A stretch of DNA of 64,000 nt from DASWJZ01 sp963846475 (GCA_963846475.1 CAWJVZ010000003.1:620001-684000), one strand, 5' to 3'. Positions 8,211 to 19,268 are shown, numbered from the stretch's first letter. The notes: a model not told the origin generated them from the letters alone. Numbers and translations are program-made.

Positions 8211-9068
8211 ATGGCAGGGCCGCAGCCGGACGACGTCGCCTATCTCGCCGGGCTGGTGCGGCAAGCCGACCGGCCGCGCTATTACGCCACTCTGTTCGCC
8301 CCGGCAGCGCTCCGCGGCGATCTCTTCGCCCTTTATGGCTTTGCCGCCGAGATCGAGCGCATCGCCGATCAGGTCAGCGATCCTACGCTCGGCGAAATCC
8401 GCCTGAGATGGTGGCGGGATGCGCTGACCGGCGGCAGCGAATTTTCAGGCGAGGGGCAAAGCCCGGCGCTACGCGCGATTTCCGCGGCCATCGTCAGGCA
8501 TGCTCTGCCGGTCGGCGCGCTGCTCGCGCTGATCGATGCGCGGAGCGCTGACCTTTATTCCGACCCGCCGCCCGGAATGGCGGACACCGAGGCGTATTTC
8601 GACCGGACCCAGGGCACGGTTTTTCGCCTGGCCGGGCTGGTCTGCGGAAGCGCCGGCGGCGAGCTGGAGACGGCCGCACGTCACGCCGGAATAGCCTATG
8701 GCCTTTCCGGCCGGCTCGCCGGCAGCGCGGTCGACGCGGCGCGGCGCCGGACAATTTATCCCGCCGACCTGCTCGTCTTGGAGAACCTGACCGCGACGGA
8801 TGTTTTTGTTCCGGAGCCGCCTGCGGGGCTGCAGAAGGTGGTCGCGGCGCTTGGGCAACTGGCGCGCCATCATCTGCGGGCCGCGCGCGGTCGCCTTGCC
8901 GCTTCGCCCCGCCGCGCTTCGCCGCCATTCCTGCCGCTCGCCACGGTCGAGCCACTGCTGGCGCAGGTTGACCGGCTCGGCGGGCAGGTTTTTCAGCGCC
9001 CCGCGAGCCTCTCCGACCTCAAGCTGCTGCTCAGGATCGGATCGGCCCGGCTGCGGGGACGCGTCTAA
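8211..9068 (+). CDS. Squalene/phytoene synthase-family protein, NDUFAF6 relative
   Basis: A 285-residue protein with the trans-prenyltransferase fold (RPRYYATLFAP, LFALYGFAAEIERIADQV, IRLRWWRDAL, RRRTIYPADLLVLENL). The canonical aspartate-rich DxxxD motifs of true squalene or phytoene synthases are weak: the first reads EIERIADQ. This suggests the catalytically silent branch that includes the mitochondrial complex I assembly factor NDUFAF6. It lies 9 bases after the Mth938 gene in the yajC-secDF operon, and its 3' end overlaps the convergent trmFO by 38 bases. A carotenoid or hopanoid role is less likely because no other terpenoid gene is nearby. Confidence 0.8.
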   Translation: MAGPQPDDVAYLAGLVRQADRPRYYATLFAPAALRGDLFALYGFAAEIERIADQVSDPTLGEIRLRWWRDALTGGSEFSGEGQSPALRAISAAIVRHALPVGALLALIDARSADLYSDPPPGMADTEAYFDRTQGTVFRLAGLVCGSAGGELETAARHAGIAYGLSGRLAGSAVDAARRRTIYPADLLVLENLTATDVFVPEPPAGLQKVVAALGQLARHHLRAARGRLAASPRRASPPFLPLATVEPLLAQVDRLGGQVFQRPASLSDLKLLLRIGSARLRGRV

Positions 9069-10492
9069 AGCGGGCCGATCGGGCTGCCAGGCGCTCTGCC
9101 GCCCCGAGCCACGCCTCGAAATCCGCAATGGCCCGGGCCGACAAACCGCGTTTTTTCGCCAAAACCTTGGCCTTGCCGCGGAGCCGCTTGCCGTCCTCGC
9201 CGACGACCGCGTCGTCGAGAAGCGGGAACAGGCCGAAATTGACGTTCATCGGCTGGAAATTGCGGCCGCGCTCGCCGGGCACGTCCAGGCGCCCGGTCAC
9301 ATGCGCGAGGAGCGCGCCGTGCGCGCTCGTCAGGGGCGGGACCTCCGGCGTTCGGCCGAAGAACTCCGCGGCCGCAAAGCGCGCCGCCATCAGCCCGACC
9401 GCCGCAGATTCCACATAGCCCTCGCAGCCGGTGATCTGGCCGGCGAAACGGATGTGCGGCGAAGCCTTCAGCCGCAACGTCTCATCGAGAAGGAGAGGCG
9501 AGTTCAGAAACGTGTTGCGGTGCAGGCCGCCGAGCCGAGCGAATTCGGCGTTCTCCAGGCCCGGGATGGTGCGGAACAGCCGGACCTGCTCGCCATATTT
9601 CATCTTGGTCTGGAAGCCGACCATGTTGAACAGCGTGCCCAGCGCGTTGTCCTGGCGAAGCTGCACCACGGCGTAGGGCTTTTCGCCCGGCCGGTGCGGG
9701 TTGGTCAGGCCAAACGGCTTCATCGGCCCGTGCCGCAGGGTCTCGGCGCCGCGCTCCGCCATCACCTCGATCGGCAGGCAGCCGTCAAAATAGGGCGTGT
9801 CCTTCTCCCAGTCGCGGAACTCCGCCTTCTCCGCCTCGACGAGGCCCTGGACGAAGGCGCAGGTACTGGTCGCGGTCGAGCGGGCAGTTGATGTAGTCCG
9901 CGCCGGTGCCGCCAGGGCCGGCCTTGTCGTAGCGCGACTGGAACCACGCGACGCCCATGTCGATCGTCTCGCGATGCACAATCGGCGCGATGGCGTCGAA
10001 GAAGGCGAGGCGGTCTTCGCCGGTCCGGGCCTGGATGGACTTCGCCAGCGCGCCTGAGGTCAGCGGCCCAGTGGCGACGATGCATAAACCCCAGTCCGGC
10101 GGCGGCAGCTCCGCCACCTCGCCGGGCTCGAAGCGGACCAGCGGGTGGGCGCGGAGCGCGGCGGTGACCGCCTCCGAAAAGCCGACCCGGTCGACGGCCA
10201 GCGCACCGCCGGCGGGGAGCTTGTGCGCGTCGCCCATGCGCATGACGAGCGAGCCGGCGCGCCGCATCTCGGCGTGCAGCAGGCCGACGGCGTTGGTCTC
10301 CGCGTCGTCGGAGCGGAAGGAATTGGAGCAGACGAGCTCGGCGAAGCCGCCGGTCTGGTGCGCGGGCGTCATAAGGGTGGGCCGCATCTCGTGGAGGACG
10401 ACCGGCACGCCCGCCTCGGCCAGCTGCCAGGCGGCTTCCGAGCCGGCCAGCCCGGCGCCGACGACATGCACTTGGTTTTCGGCGGACCGCAT
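9031..10492 (-). CDS. trmFO: Methylenetetrahydrofolate-tRNA-(uracil-5-)-methyltransferase, frame broken once
   Basis: TrmFO is the folate- and FAD-dependent enzyme that makes m5U54 in the T-loop of tRNA. The N-terminal part has the FAD motif VHVVGAGLAGSEAAW, followed by PTLMTPAHQTGGFAELVCSN and VAWFQSRYDK. The C-terminal part continues in another frame with AFVQGLVEAEKAEF, GPMKPFGLTNPHR and PMNVNFGLFPLL. The two parts join around 9856-9866, after LDRDQY, where one extra base has to be removed. The start at 10492 (MRSAENQVHVVGAG) fits the family better than the upstream 10534. Total length without the extra base is about 486 residues. A sequencing insertion is the likely cause. Confidence 0.88.
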
Positions 10493-10603
10493 GCCCCGAT
10501 ATGGGGGAAGGCACCTATCGACCACAAGGCGCAATGTCCGCCTTCACCGCATCAGGCAGAGGTTCCTCTTTGCGCGGGCCGCACTCTTCGCTAAATCGGA
10601 GCC

Positions 10604-11221
10604 ATGACAATGTTTTCGAAACAGCTCCGGCTGTTCCTGTGCATCGCCGGAGCGCTGGCCGGCGGCCAAGCGGCTGCCGGCGACTGGTTCGACAGGCACG
10701 GCCGCGCACCCGTCGGCGACCGCATCTATGTCTGCCACGGCTACACCTGCCGCGTGGTGACGCCGGTGTCGCTGAGCGCCGCGGAAATCGGACGCATCGT
10801 CGCGCCGCTGCTGGGCGCCAGCGGCGACCCGGATGCCGAGCGGCAGGCTTTATCCCGCTCTGTCGCGCTCTTCGAAAACATCGTCGGCGCGCGCATCGGC
10901 ACCAGCGGCGATCTGCCGGCCATGCAGTTCGGCCAGGGCCGCGACGACCAGATGGACTGCATCGACGAGGCGACCAACACGACGAGCCTGCTGCGGATCC
11001 TGGCCGAACGCGGCGCGCTCAAGCACCACCGGGTGCTGCAGCCGACGGCGCGCGGCTTCCTGCTCGACGGCCGCTACCCGCATGCCACGGCCGTGCTCGC
11101 CGAGGCGGGATCGGGCCGCAAATGGTCGGTGGATTCCTGGCCGCGCGCCAATGGCGAGGCGCCGGTCATCATGCCGCTATCGGACTGGTTCCGGCAGCGG
11201 ACGAGCGCGCTGCCCTCCTGA
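10604..11221 (+). CDS. Exported protein of unknown function
   Basis: A 205-residue protein with an N-terminal signal peptide (hydrophobic core LRLFLCIAGALAGGQAAAG). The mature part has the paired cysteines of IYVCHGYTCRVV near residues 45-50 and a third in DDQMDCIDEATNTTSLL, so a periplasmic disulphide is plausible. It ends with PVIMPLSDWFRQR. Similar proteins are annotated as hypothetical in Rhizobiales, and I know no function. It is divergent from trmFO (111 bases between starts) and convergent with the DUF1127 gene. GGAG lies 7 bases before the ATG at 10604. Confidence 0.75.
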   Translation: MTMFSKQLRLFLCIAGALAGGQAAAGDWFDRHGRAPVGDRIYVCHGYTCRVVTPVSLSAAEIGRIVAPLLGASGDPDAERQALSRSVALFENIVGARIGTSGDLPAMQFGQGRDDQMDCIDEATNTTSLLRILAERGALKHHRVLQPTARGFLLDGRYPHATAVLAEAGSGRKWSVDSWPRANGEAPVIMPLSDWFRQRTSALPS

Positions 11222-11236
11222 CCGAATTCACCGCAG

Positions 11237-11271
11237 CAAAAAGGCCGGCGGGCGTCGCCGCCCCCGGCCTT
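11237..11271 (-). terminator. Rho-independent terminator of the DUF1127 gene
   Basis: Read on the minus strand, a GC-rich hairpin (AAGGCCGGGGGCGG...CCGCCGGCCTT) is followed by TTTTT. It stands between the convergent exported-protein gene and the DUF1127 gene and could serve both, but the T-run favours the minus strand. Confidence 0.7.
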
Positions 11272-11294
11272 GTCCACGGCAATTTTTTCGCCGA

Positions 11295-11456
11295 TCAGAG
11301 ACGCGAAGCCTCGCGCGCCAGACGGCTGATCTCGCCGCGGTTGATACCGAGATCGTTCAGCTCGTGCGTGGAGAGGCTCTCCAGCTCGCGGACGGTCTCG
11401 CGATACCGCCGCCAGCGGCGGTAACGGGTGTAGAGAGAGTTGATATTGCGCGACAT
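11295..11456 (-). CDS. DUF1127 (YjiS-like) small protein
   Basis: A 53-residue arginine-rich protein. The start MSRNINSLYTRYRRWRRYRE is followed by TVRELESLSTHELNDLGINR, the DUF1127 core (L..L....L.DIG..R..I). Small members of this family in alphaproteobacteria have been linked to RNA metabolism and to phosphate or carbon adaptation; no molecular activity can be read here. The start at 11456 is set by the family's usual length; a longer frame to 11573 lacks similarity. A terminator follows at 11237-11271. Confidence 0.85.
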   Translation of the reverse strand: MSRNINSLYTRYRRWRRYRETVRELESLSTHELNDLGINRGEISRLAREASRL

Positions 11457-11795
11457 CGTCGTGGTCCTTGCTGTGCGCCCGCTCTGCGAACGCCGCTTCC
11501 TCGGGGTTCTTTGACCAGCCCGATATAGGCGCGAGGCGCTCTTTTGTGCACTGCAACAAACGCATGGCTGCAATGCCGCAGGCGGGAAAGTCCGAAATAA
11601 ATCAGTAACTTTGTTATGCCCGGGGCGCGTTTTGTTTCAGCCGAGCAGCACTCCGGAAATATTGGGCGGTTCGCCGGACGCCGACCGCAGCCTGAACGGG
11701 CGGCGGACCCCGGAAGCCGCGGCTTCGTGAGTCTGGCTTGCTCTCGCCAGCCGGCGGAGCCATTCTGATCGCGAATCCGAGAGGCCGAGCGACGG

Positions 11796-12125
11796 ATGAG
11801 TGGCGAGAATTTCGGTGAGTGGCGGGACATGGCGAGCGCGCCGAAGGACGGCACGCGGGTGCTAGTCGCGCTGCGGGCAAGCGAGCAGGCGGCGGCCGAG
11901 GTGGACATGGCCCGCTGGGCAAGGCCGGACCGCTCGAGCGAGGAGTGCTGGATTGCCGTCGATTCCGACCCCGGCTGCGTCATTGTCTACGAGGAAACGG
12001 AGCTGCTGTCGTGGATGCCGCTGCCGACGCCGGTGCCAAAGCTCCGCGCCGCACGCACCACCGCGGGCCGGCCCGAGCCGGCCAAGCGCGGCAGCCATGA
12101 CGAGATGGGCGGCTCGGGGATCTGA
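11796..12125 (+). CDS. Small conserved protein of unknown function (109 aa)
   Basis: The protein begins MSGENFGEWRDMASAPKDGT and contains RVLVALR, DMARWARPDRSSEECWIAVD and LLSWMPLP. The pattern W.DM..APKDGT...V.AR W......WI......L..WMPLP is common in small rhizobial and phage-associated proteins of unknown function. It has no signal peptide or membrane helix. The C-terminal 30 residues are low-complexity and basic. The gene stands alone between the DUF1127 gene and a small membrane-protein frame. Confidence 0.65.
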   Translation: MSGENFGEWRDMASAPKDGTRVLVALRASEQAAAEVDMARWARPDRSSEECWIAVDSDPGCVIVYEETELLSWMPLPTPVPKLRAARTTAGRPEPAKRGSHDEMGGSGI

Positions 12126-12150
12126 CGGCGGACCGCGCCGGAAACCCGGT

Positions 12151-12303
12151 TCAGTCGACGAGGCGGTTGATCTGACGCTGGAAATCCTTGCTGATGTGCA
12201 GGATCTCCGTATTCATGGCGCGCGTTCCCTGGCCGTGGTTCAGCAGGATATCTGCGCCCACGAAAAACCCAAGAATCAGCACTGCATGGAAGAGAAGCCT
12301 CAC
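12151..12303 (-). CDS. Possible small membrane protein (50 aa)
   Basis: A GTG-started frame reads MRLLFHAVLILGFFVGADIL, then LNHGQGTRAMNTEILHISKD and FQRQINRLVD. One membrane helix at about residues 3-21 precedes a short amphipathic helix. The N-terminal basic residue and hydrophobic core suggest an inner-membrane anchor or uncleaved signal. No ribosome site stands out, and there is no family I recognise. It is convergent with the 109-residue gene on the other strand. Confidence 0.45.
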   Translation of the reverse strand: MRLLFHAVLILGFFVGADILLNHGQGTRAMNTEILHISKDFQRQINRLVD

Positions 12304-12427
12304 GCGCGCCTCGCCGCCGCCTCGTCGGGCAAATGCTAGCGCGGAAGGTTAAACAAGCTCTATTGATTCCGGCTGAAGCCGCGCCCTTTATAGGCCTGCT
12401 TTAGGGATTCTTGCCGAGTTTGCGGGC

Positions 12428-12641
12428 ATGTCGACTTCTTTCGCCCATGGCTGCATCAAGCTCGGCGCGATCTTCGCTGTCCGCTATGGCCTGCGGACGC
12501 GGAAGCCGAGACGCTGGAGATGTTCGATCTCCACGAGTGCGCTCGGGCAGCGGTGATAAGGCGCGAGAGCAGGCCGGAGGCCGCAAGCAACGGGCTAAGC
12601 GGCGGGTTTCCGAGGCGCCGCAGGTCGAGGCCGCCGAATAG
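12428..12641 (+). pseudogene. Possible broken small gene upstream of rpsL
   Basis: Three adjacent pieces look protein-like but lie in three frames: MSTSFAHGCIKLGAIFAVRYG from 12428, then AETLEMFDLHECARAA near 12507-12553, then GDKAREQAGGRKQRAKRRVS and EAPQVEAAE ending at the stop 12639-12641. Joined, they would make a protein of about 70 residues. Either indels broke a real gene or the resemblance is chance. The rest of 12304-12964 holds no gene that I can support. Confidence 0.28.
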
Positions 12642-12718
12642 CGCCGTCAAGAGAATGGTGGCCCATGGCCCCTCGGATCGTGCCGGCACTCAGCGGCGAT
12701 TTTCTCGGCGCGGCGGGG

Positions 12719-12747
12719 TTGACGCCCTAGGGGGCAGTGTCTAGATG
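12719..12747 (+). promoter_or_regulatory. Candidate sigma-70 type promoter upstream of the str operon
   Basis: TTGACG at 12719-12724 and TAGATG at 12742-12747 are separated by 17 bases. They lie about 220 bases before rpsL. The -35 box is good and the -10 box poor, so this is a weak call from pattern alone. Confidence 0.25.
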
Positions 12748-12964
12748 AAGCCGACCCGCGGGCAGGCGGTAAGCCGAGCCCGGTTTTGCGCTTCTCTGCG
12801 CGAGACCCATTCGACTTAGACGCTGCCAGGGTCTGACGGAAGACTTGTAACATGATCGCGGCCTCGGCTCGCGATCCTCTGCTTTGCTGCACCGCCGCGA
12901 ACCGCGGACGGTGCGATTTTCATCGCATGCGGGTAACCGCATGAGAAGAGGCCAGACGGAAAGA

Positions 12965-13336
12965 ATGCCGACAATCAACCAGCTGATCCGCAAGCCGCGC
13001 ACCGACAAGCCGCGCCGCAACAAGGTGCCGGCGCTCGACGCCAACCCGCAAAAACGCGGCGTCTGCACGCGCGTCTACACGACGACCCCGAAGAAGCCGA
13101 ACTCGGCGCTCCGCAAGGTCGCCAAGGTGCGGCTCACCAACGGCTACGAGGTGATCGGCTACATCCCCGGCGAGGGGCACAATCTGCAGGAACATTCGGT
13201 GGTGATGATCCGCGGCGGCCGCGTGAAGGACCTGCCCGGCGTCCGCTACCACATCCTCCGGGGCGTGCTCGATACGCAGGGCGTGAAGGACCGCCGCCAG
13301 CGCCGCTCCAAATACGGCGCCAAGCGGCCGAAGTAA
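12965..13336 (+). CDS. rpsL: 30S ribosomal protein S12
   Basis: 123 residues beginning MPTINQLIRKPR. S12 sits at the decoding centre. The loop TTTPKKPNSALRKVAKVRLT contains the lysine whose mutation gives streptomycin resistance in other bacteria; here the wild-type PKKPNSA sequence is present. The second conserved loop GRVKDLPGVRYH is also intact. The start at 12965 replaces a longer frame from 12884 that has no S12 similarity. It is the first gene of the str operon; rpoBC is not in the window. Confidence 0.98.
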   Translation: MPTINQLIRKPRTDKPRRNKVPALDANPQKRGVCTRVYTTTPKKPNSALRKVAKVRLTNGYEVIGYIPGEGHNLQEHSVVMIRGGRVKDLPGVRYHILRGVLDTQGVKDRRQRRSKYGAKRPK

Positions 13337-13349
13337 TCGAGGGTGCGCC

Positions 13350-13382
13350 AATCCCGGCCGTGCTGAGCACGGGGCTGGGATT
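13350..13382 (+). promoter_or_regulatory. Hairpin in the rpsL-rpsG gap
   Basis: AATCCC pairs with GGGATT and CCGTGC with GCACGG around a TGA loop, with a small internal loop. It lies between the S12 stop and the S7 start. In E. coli, S7 represses the str operon by binding the S12-S7 intercistronic RNA, so a similar role is possible. The TTTT after the stem would also suit a weak terminator. Confidence 0.4.
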
Positions 13383-13417
13383 TTCGCTGCCGGAATTCGC
13401 CTGAAGGAAGAAGGTTC

Positions 13418-13888
13418 ATGTCGCGACGCCATCGTGCCGAGAAGCGAGAAATCATCCCGGACGCCAAGTTCGGCGACCAGGTGATCTCGAAGTTCATGAA
13501 TTCGGTGATGCATGCCGGCAAGAAGTCGGTCGCCGAAGGCATCGTCTACGGCGCGCTCGACCAGGTCGAACGGCGCGCCCGCCAGGATCCGGTCGGCATC
13601 TTCCACCAGGCGCTGGAGAACGTCATGCCGCAGATCGAGGTGCGGTCGCGGCGCGTCGGCGGCGCCACCTACCAGGTGCCGGTCGAGGTGCGCGTCGAGC
13701 GGCGCCAGGCGCTGGCGATCCGCTGGCTGATCGCGGCGGCGCGGGCCCGCAACGAGCGCACCATGGTGGAGCGCCTGTCCGGCGAGCTCCTGGACGCCTC
13801 CAACAACCGCGGCAACGCCGTGAAGAAGCGCGAAGACACGCACCGGATGGCCGAGGCCAACCGCGCCTTCTCGCATTACCGCTGGTAA
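13418..13888 (+). CDS. rpsG: 30S ribosomal protein S7
   Basis: 156 residues starting MSRRHRAEKREIIPDAKFGD. S7 nucleates assembly of the head of the small subunit by binding the 3' domain of 16S rRNA and contacts the E-site tRNA. Conserved segments include SRRVGGATYQVPVEV and NNRGNAVKKREDTHRMAEAN. Length is standard. The gene follows rpsL by 81 bases, a gap with a hairpin, and precedes fusA by 13 bases. In E. coli S7 is the translational repressor of this operon. Confidence 0.98.
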   Translation: MSRRHRAEKREIIPDAKFGDQVISKFMNSVMHAGKKSVAEGIVYGALDQVERRARQDPVGIFHQALENVMPQIEVRSRRVGGATYQVPVEVRVERRQALAIRWLIAAARARNERTMVERLSGELLDASNNRGNAVKKREDTHRMAEANRAFSHYRW

Positions 13889-13901
13889 CGGGAAGACGAC
13901 G

Positions 13902-15992
<2,091 letters not shown>

Positions 15993-16027
15993 CCTGAAGT
16001 CGGGCTGCAGTCAGACGGAGAGAGCTG

Positions 16028-17203
16028 ATGGGTAAAGAAAAGTTTGCGCGCACCAAGCCGCATGTGAACGTCGGGACGATCGGCCACGTCGATCACGGCA
16101 AGACGACGCTGACAGCGGCGATCACCAAATATTTCGGCGAGTTCCGCTCGTATGACCAGATCGATGCCGCGCCGGAGGAGAAGGCGCGCGGCATCACCAT
16201 CAACACGGCGCATGTGGAATACGAGACGGAGGCGCGGCACTACGCGCATGTCGACTGCCCCGGCCATGCCGACTACGTGAAGAACATGATCACCGGCGCT
16301 GCACAGATGGACGGCGCCGTCCTGGTGGTTTCGGCGGCCGACGGTCCGATGCCGCAGACGCGCGAGCACATCCTGCTTGCCCGCCAGGTCGGCGTGCCGG
16401 CCCTGGTCGTTTACCTGAACAAGGTCGACATGGTCGACGATCCGGAGCTTCTGGAGCTGGTCGAGCTGGAGGTGCGCGAGCTGCTCACGCTCTACCAGTT
16501 CCCTGGCGACGAAGTGCCGATCGTGAAGGGATCGGCACTGGCCGCGATGGAAGGCCGCGACCCGGAGATCGGCGAGAAGAGCGTGCGCGAGCTCTTGAAG
16601 GCGGTGGACGACTACATCCCGACGCCGGAGCGGCCTATCAATATGCCGTTCCTGATGCCGATCGAGGACGTGTTCTCCATCTCCGGCCGCGGCACCGTGG
16701 TGACGGGGCGCGTCGAGCGCGGCGTCGTCAAGGTCGGCGAGGAAGTCGAGATCGTCGGCATCCGTCCGACTGCGAAGACGGTGGTGACCGGCGTCGAGAT
16801 GTTCCGCAAGCTCCTGGACCAGGGCCAGGCGGGCGACAACGTCGGCGCGCTGCTGCGCGGCATCGGCCGCGAGGACGTGGAGCGCGGCCAGGTGCTGTGC
16901 AAGCCGGGCTCGGTCACCCCGCACACCAAGTTCAAGGCAGAGGCCTACATCCTGACCAAGGAGGAGGGCGGCCGGCACACGCCGTTCTTCACCAACTATC
17001 GGCCGCAATTCTACTTCCGCACGACCGACGTCACGGGCGTGGTGGAGCTGCCGGAAGGCACCGAGATGGTCATGCCGGGCGACAACGTGGAGATGACGGT
17101 GTCGCTGATCGTGCCGATCGCCATGGAAGAGAAGCTCCGCTTCGCCATCCGCGAGGGCGGCAGGACGGTCGGCGCCGGCATCGTGGCGACGATTATCGAA
17201 TGA
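16028..17203 (+). CDS. tuf: Elongation factor Tu
   Basis: 391 residues, beginning MGKEKFARTKPHVNVGTIGH. GTPase motifs are GHVDHGKTTL, RGITINTAHVEYE, DCPGHADYVKNM, NKVDMVDD and SALAAMEG, followed by domains II and III. EF-Tu delivers aminoacyl-tRNA to the A site. Many alphaproteobacteria carry two tuf copies, and this is the str-operon copy. Downstream, GGGCGCG (17214-17220) and CGCGCCC (17231-17237) form a hairpin before rpsJ that may separate the str and S10 transcripts. Confidence 0.98.
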   Translation: MGKEKFARTKPHVNVGTIGHVDHGKTTLTAAITKYFGEFRSYDQIDAAPEEKARGITINTAHVEYETEARHYAHVDCPGHADYVKNMITGAAQMDGAVLVVSAADGPMPQTREHILLARQVGVPALVVYLNKVDMVDDPELLELVELEVRELLTLYQFPGDEVPIVKGSALAAMEGRDPEIGEKSVRELLKAVDDYIPTPERPINMPFLMPIEDVFSISGRGTVVTGRVERGVVKVGEEVEIVGIRPTAKTVVTGVEMFRKLLDQGQAGDNVGALLRGIGREDVERGQVLCKPGSVTPHTKFKAEAYILTKEEGGRHTPFFTNYRPQFYFRTTDVTGVVELPEGTEMVMPGDNVEMTVSLIVPIAMEEKLRFAIREGGRTVGAGIVATIIE

Positions 17204-17259
17204 GGCAAGGACCGGGCGCGGTCACCCGATCGCGCCCGTCCCCTTGAAGAGGCAAAGAA

Positions 17260-17568
<309 letters not shown>

Positions 17569-17598
17569 GGCGCGCGAACCCATAAAGGTGAGAGAATC

Positions 17599-18333
17599 AT
17601 GCGTTCAGGCGTGATCGCACAAAAGCTAGGGATGACACGGGTCTATACGGAGGCCGGCGAACATGTGCCGGTGACCGTGCTCCGCGTCGACAATTGCCAG
17701 GTGGTGGCGCAGCGCACCGCGGAGAAGGACGGCTACACGGCCGTGCAGCTCGGCGCCGGCAGCCGCAAGGCGAAGAACACCCCGAAGGCGCTGCGCGGCC
17801 ATTTCGCCAAGGCCGAGGTGGAGCTGAAGCGAAAAGTCGCCGAGTTCCGCGTCAGCCCGGAGAACCTCATCGACATCGGCGCCGAGATCACGGCGGAGCA
17901 TTTCGTGCCCGGCCAGTTTGTCGACGTGACCGGCACCTCCATCGGCAAGGGCTTTGCCGGTGTCATGAAGCGGCACAACTTCTCCGGCCTCCGCGCCACC
18001 CACGGCGTGTCGGTCTCGCACCGCTCGCATGGCTCGACCGGCCAGCGCCAGGACCCCGGCAAAGTGTTCAAGGGCAAGAAGATGGCCGGCCATATGGGCG
18101 ACGTGCGGGTGACCACGCAGAACCTCCAAGTGGTCCGCACCGACGCCGACCAGGGCATCATCCTGGTGCGCGGCGCAGTGCCGGGCGCCAAGGGCGGCTG
18201 GATCCTGGTGCGCGACGCGGTGAAGCGGGCGCTGCCGGACGGCGTGCCGGTTCCGGCGGCCATCCGCGCCAAGACGGACGGCGGCGCCGCCCCGACGGCG
18301 GAAGTGGCCCCGCAAGAAGGCGGAGAAGCCTGA
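17599..18333 (+). CDS. rplC: 50S ribosomal protein L3
   Basis: 244 residues beginning MRSGVIAQKLGMTRVYTEAG. L3 binds the 3' end of 23S rRNA and reaches toward the peptidyl transferase centre; the loop HGVSVSHRSHGSTGQRQDPG includes the glutamine methylated by PrmB in other bacteria. The C-terminus has an alanine- and acid-rich tail of about 20 residues typical of rhizobial L3. The stop codon overlaps the rplD start (TGATG). Confidence 0.98.
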   Translation: MRSGVIAQKLGMTRVYTEAGEHVPVTVLRVDNCQVVAQRTAEKDGYTAVQLGAGSRKAKNTPKALRGHFAKAEVELKRKVAEFRVSPENLIDIGAEITAEHFVPGQFVDVTGTSIGKGFAGVMKRHNFSGLRATHGVSVSHRSHGSTGQRQDPGKVFKGKKMAGHMGDVRVTTQNLQVVRTDADQGIILVRGAVPGAKGGWILVRDAVKRALPDGVPVPAAIRAKTDGGAAPTAEVAPQEGGEA

Positions 18334-18953
18334 TGGAACTGCAGGTCAAGACGCTTGGCGGCGACGCCGCGGGGACCGTCACGGTTTCCGACGAGGTGTT
18401 CGGCCTGGAGCCGCGCGCCGATATCCTGCAGCGCATGGTGCGCTACCAGGAACTGAAGCGGCAGCGGGGCACCCACAAGACCAAGACGCGCGGCGAGATT
18501 AAGGCGACGTCGAAGAAGATGTACCGCCAGAAGGGCACCGGCAGCGCGCGCCACGGCAACAAGGCGGCGCCGCAGTTCCGCGGCGGTGGCAAGGCCTTCG
18601 GGCCGGTGGTCAGGAGCCATGCCATCGACCTGCCGAAGAAGGTGCGGGCGCTGGCGCTCCGGCATGCACTTTCCGCCAAGGCGAAGGCTGACGCGATCAT
18701 GGTGATCGAGGACCTGGCGACGAGCGAGGCCAAGACGAAGGCGCTGAAGGCGCAATTCGCCGGCCTCGGGCTGACCAGCGCGCTGATCATCGGCGGGGCG
18801 GAGATCGACGAGAATTTCGGCCGCGCCGCCCGCAACATCCAAAAAATCGACGTGCTGCCGATCCAGGGCATCAACGTCTACGACATCCTGCGCCGCGACA
18901 CGCTGGTCCTGACCCGGGCGGCGATCACGGCGCTGGAGGAGCGCTTCGCATGA
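18333..18953 (+). CDS. rplD: 50S ribosomal protein L4
   Basis: 206 residues starting MELQVKTLGGDAAGTVTVSD. L4 lines the nascent-chain exit tunnel; the extended loop KMYRQKGTGSARHGNKAAPQ is intact. In E. coli L4 also represses the S10 operon through the leader RNA. The start overlaps the rplC stop by one base, and the end overlaps the rplW start by four, which implies coupled translation. Confidence 0.98.
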   Translation: MELQVKTLGGDAAGTVTVSDEVFGLEPRADILQRMVRYQELKRQRGTHKTKTRGEIKATSKKMYRQKGTGSARHGNKAAPQFRGGGKAFGPVVRSHAIDLPKKVRALALRHALSAKAKADAIMVIEDLATSEAKTKALKAQFAGLGLTSALIIGGAEIDENFGRAARNIQKIDVLPIQGINVYDILRRDTLVLTRAAITALEERFA

Positions 18954-19243
18954 CCGACCTGAAGCACTACGACACCATCATCGCGCCGGTGATCACCGAA
19001 AAATCGACCTATGCGTCGGAGCACAACAAGGTGGTCTTCAAGGTGGCGAACAAGGCGACCAAGCCGGAGATCAAGGCTGCCGTCGAGGCGCTCTTCAACG
19101 TCAAGGTGACCGGCGTCAACACGCTGAACCGGAAGGGCAAGACCAAGCGCTTCCGCGGCATCGCCGGCCGCCAGAAGGACTACAAGAAAGCCGTCGTGAC
19201 GCTGGCCGACGGCCAGTCGATCGACGTGACGACCGGCCTCTAG
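18950..19243 (+). CDS. rplW: 50S ribosomal protein L23
   Basis: 97 residues starting MTDLKHYDTIIAPVITEKST. L23 lies at the tunnel exit and is the docking site for trigger factor and SRP. Conserved features are FKVANKATKPEIKAAVEALF and VNTLNRKGKTKRFRG. The ATG overlaps the rplD stop (ATGA). Confidence 0.98.
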   Translation: MTDLKHYDTIIAPVITEKSTYASEHNKVVFKVANKATKPEIKAAVEALFNVKVTGVNTLNRKGKTKRFRGIAGRQKDYKKAVVTLADGQSIDVTTGL

Positions 19244-19268
19244 AGCGCGCCGAATCCGGAAAGCACCG

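Noticed and set aside
12884..12964. An upstream extension of rpsL by 27 codons.
   Set aside because: The family starts at MPTINQL, and the added residues are arginine-rich readthrough of the leader.
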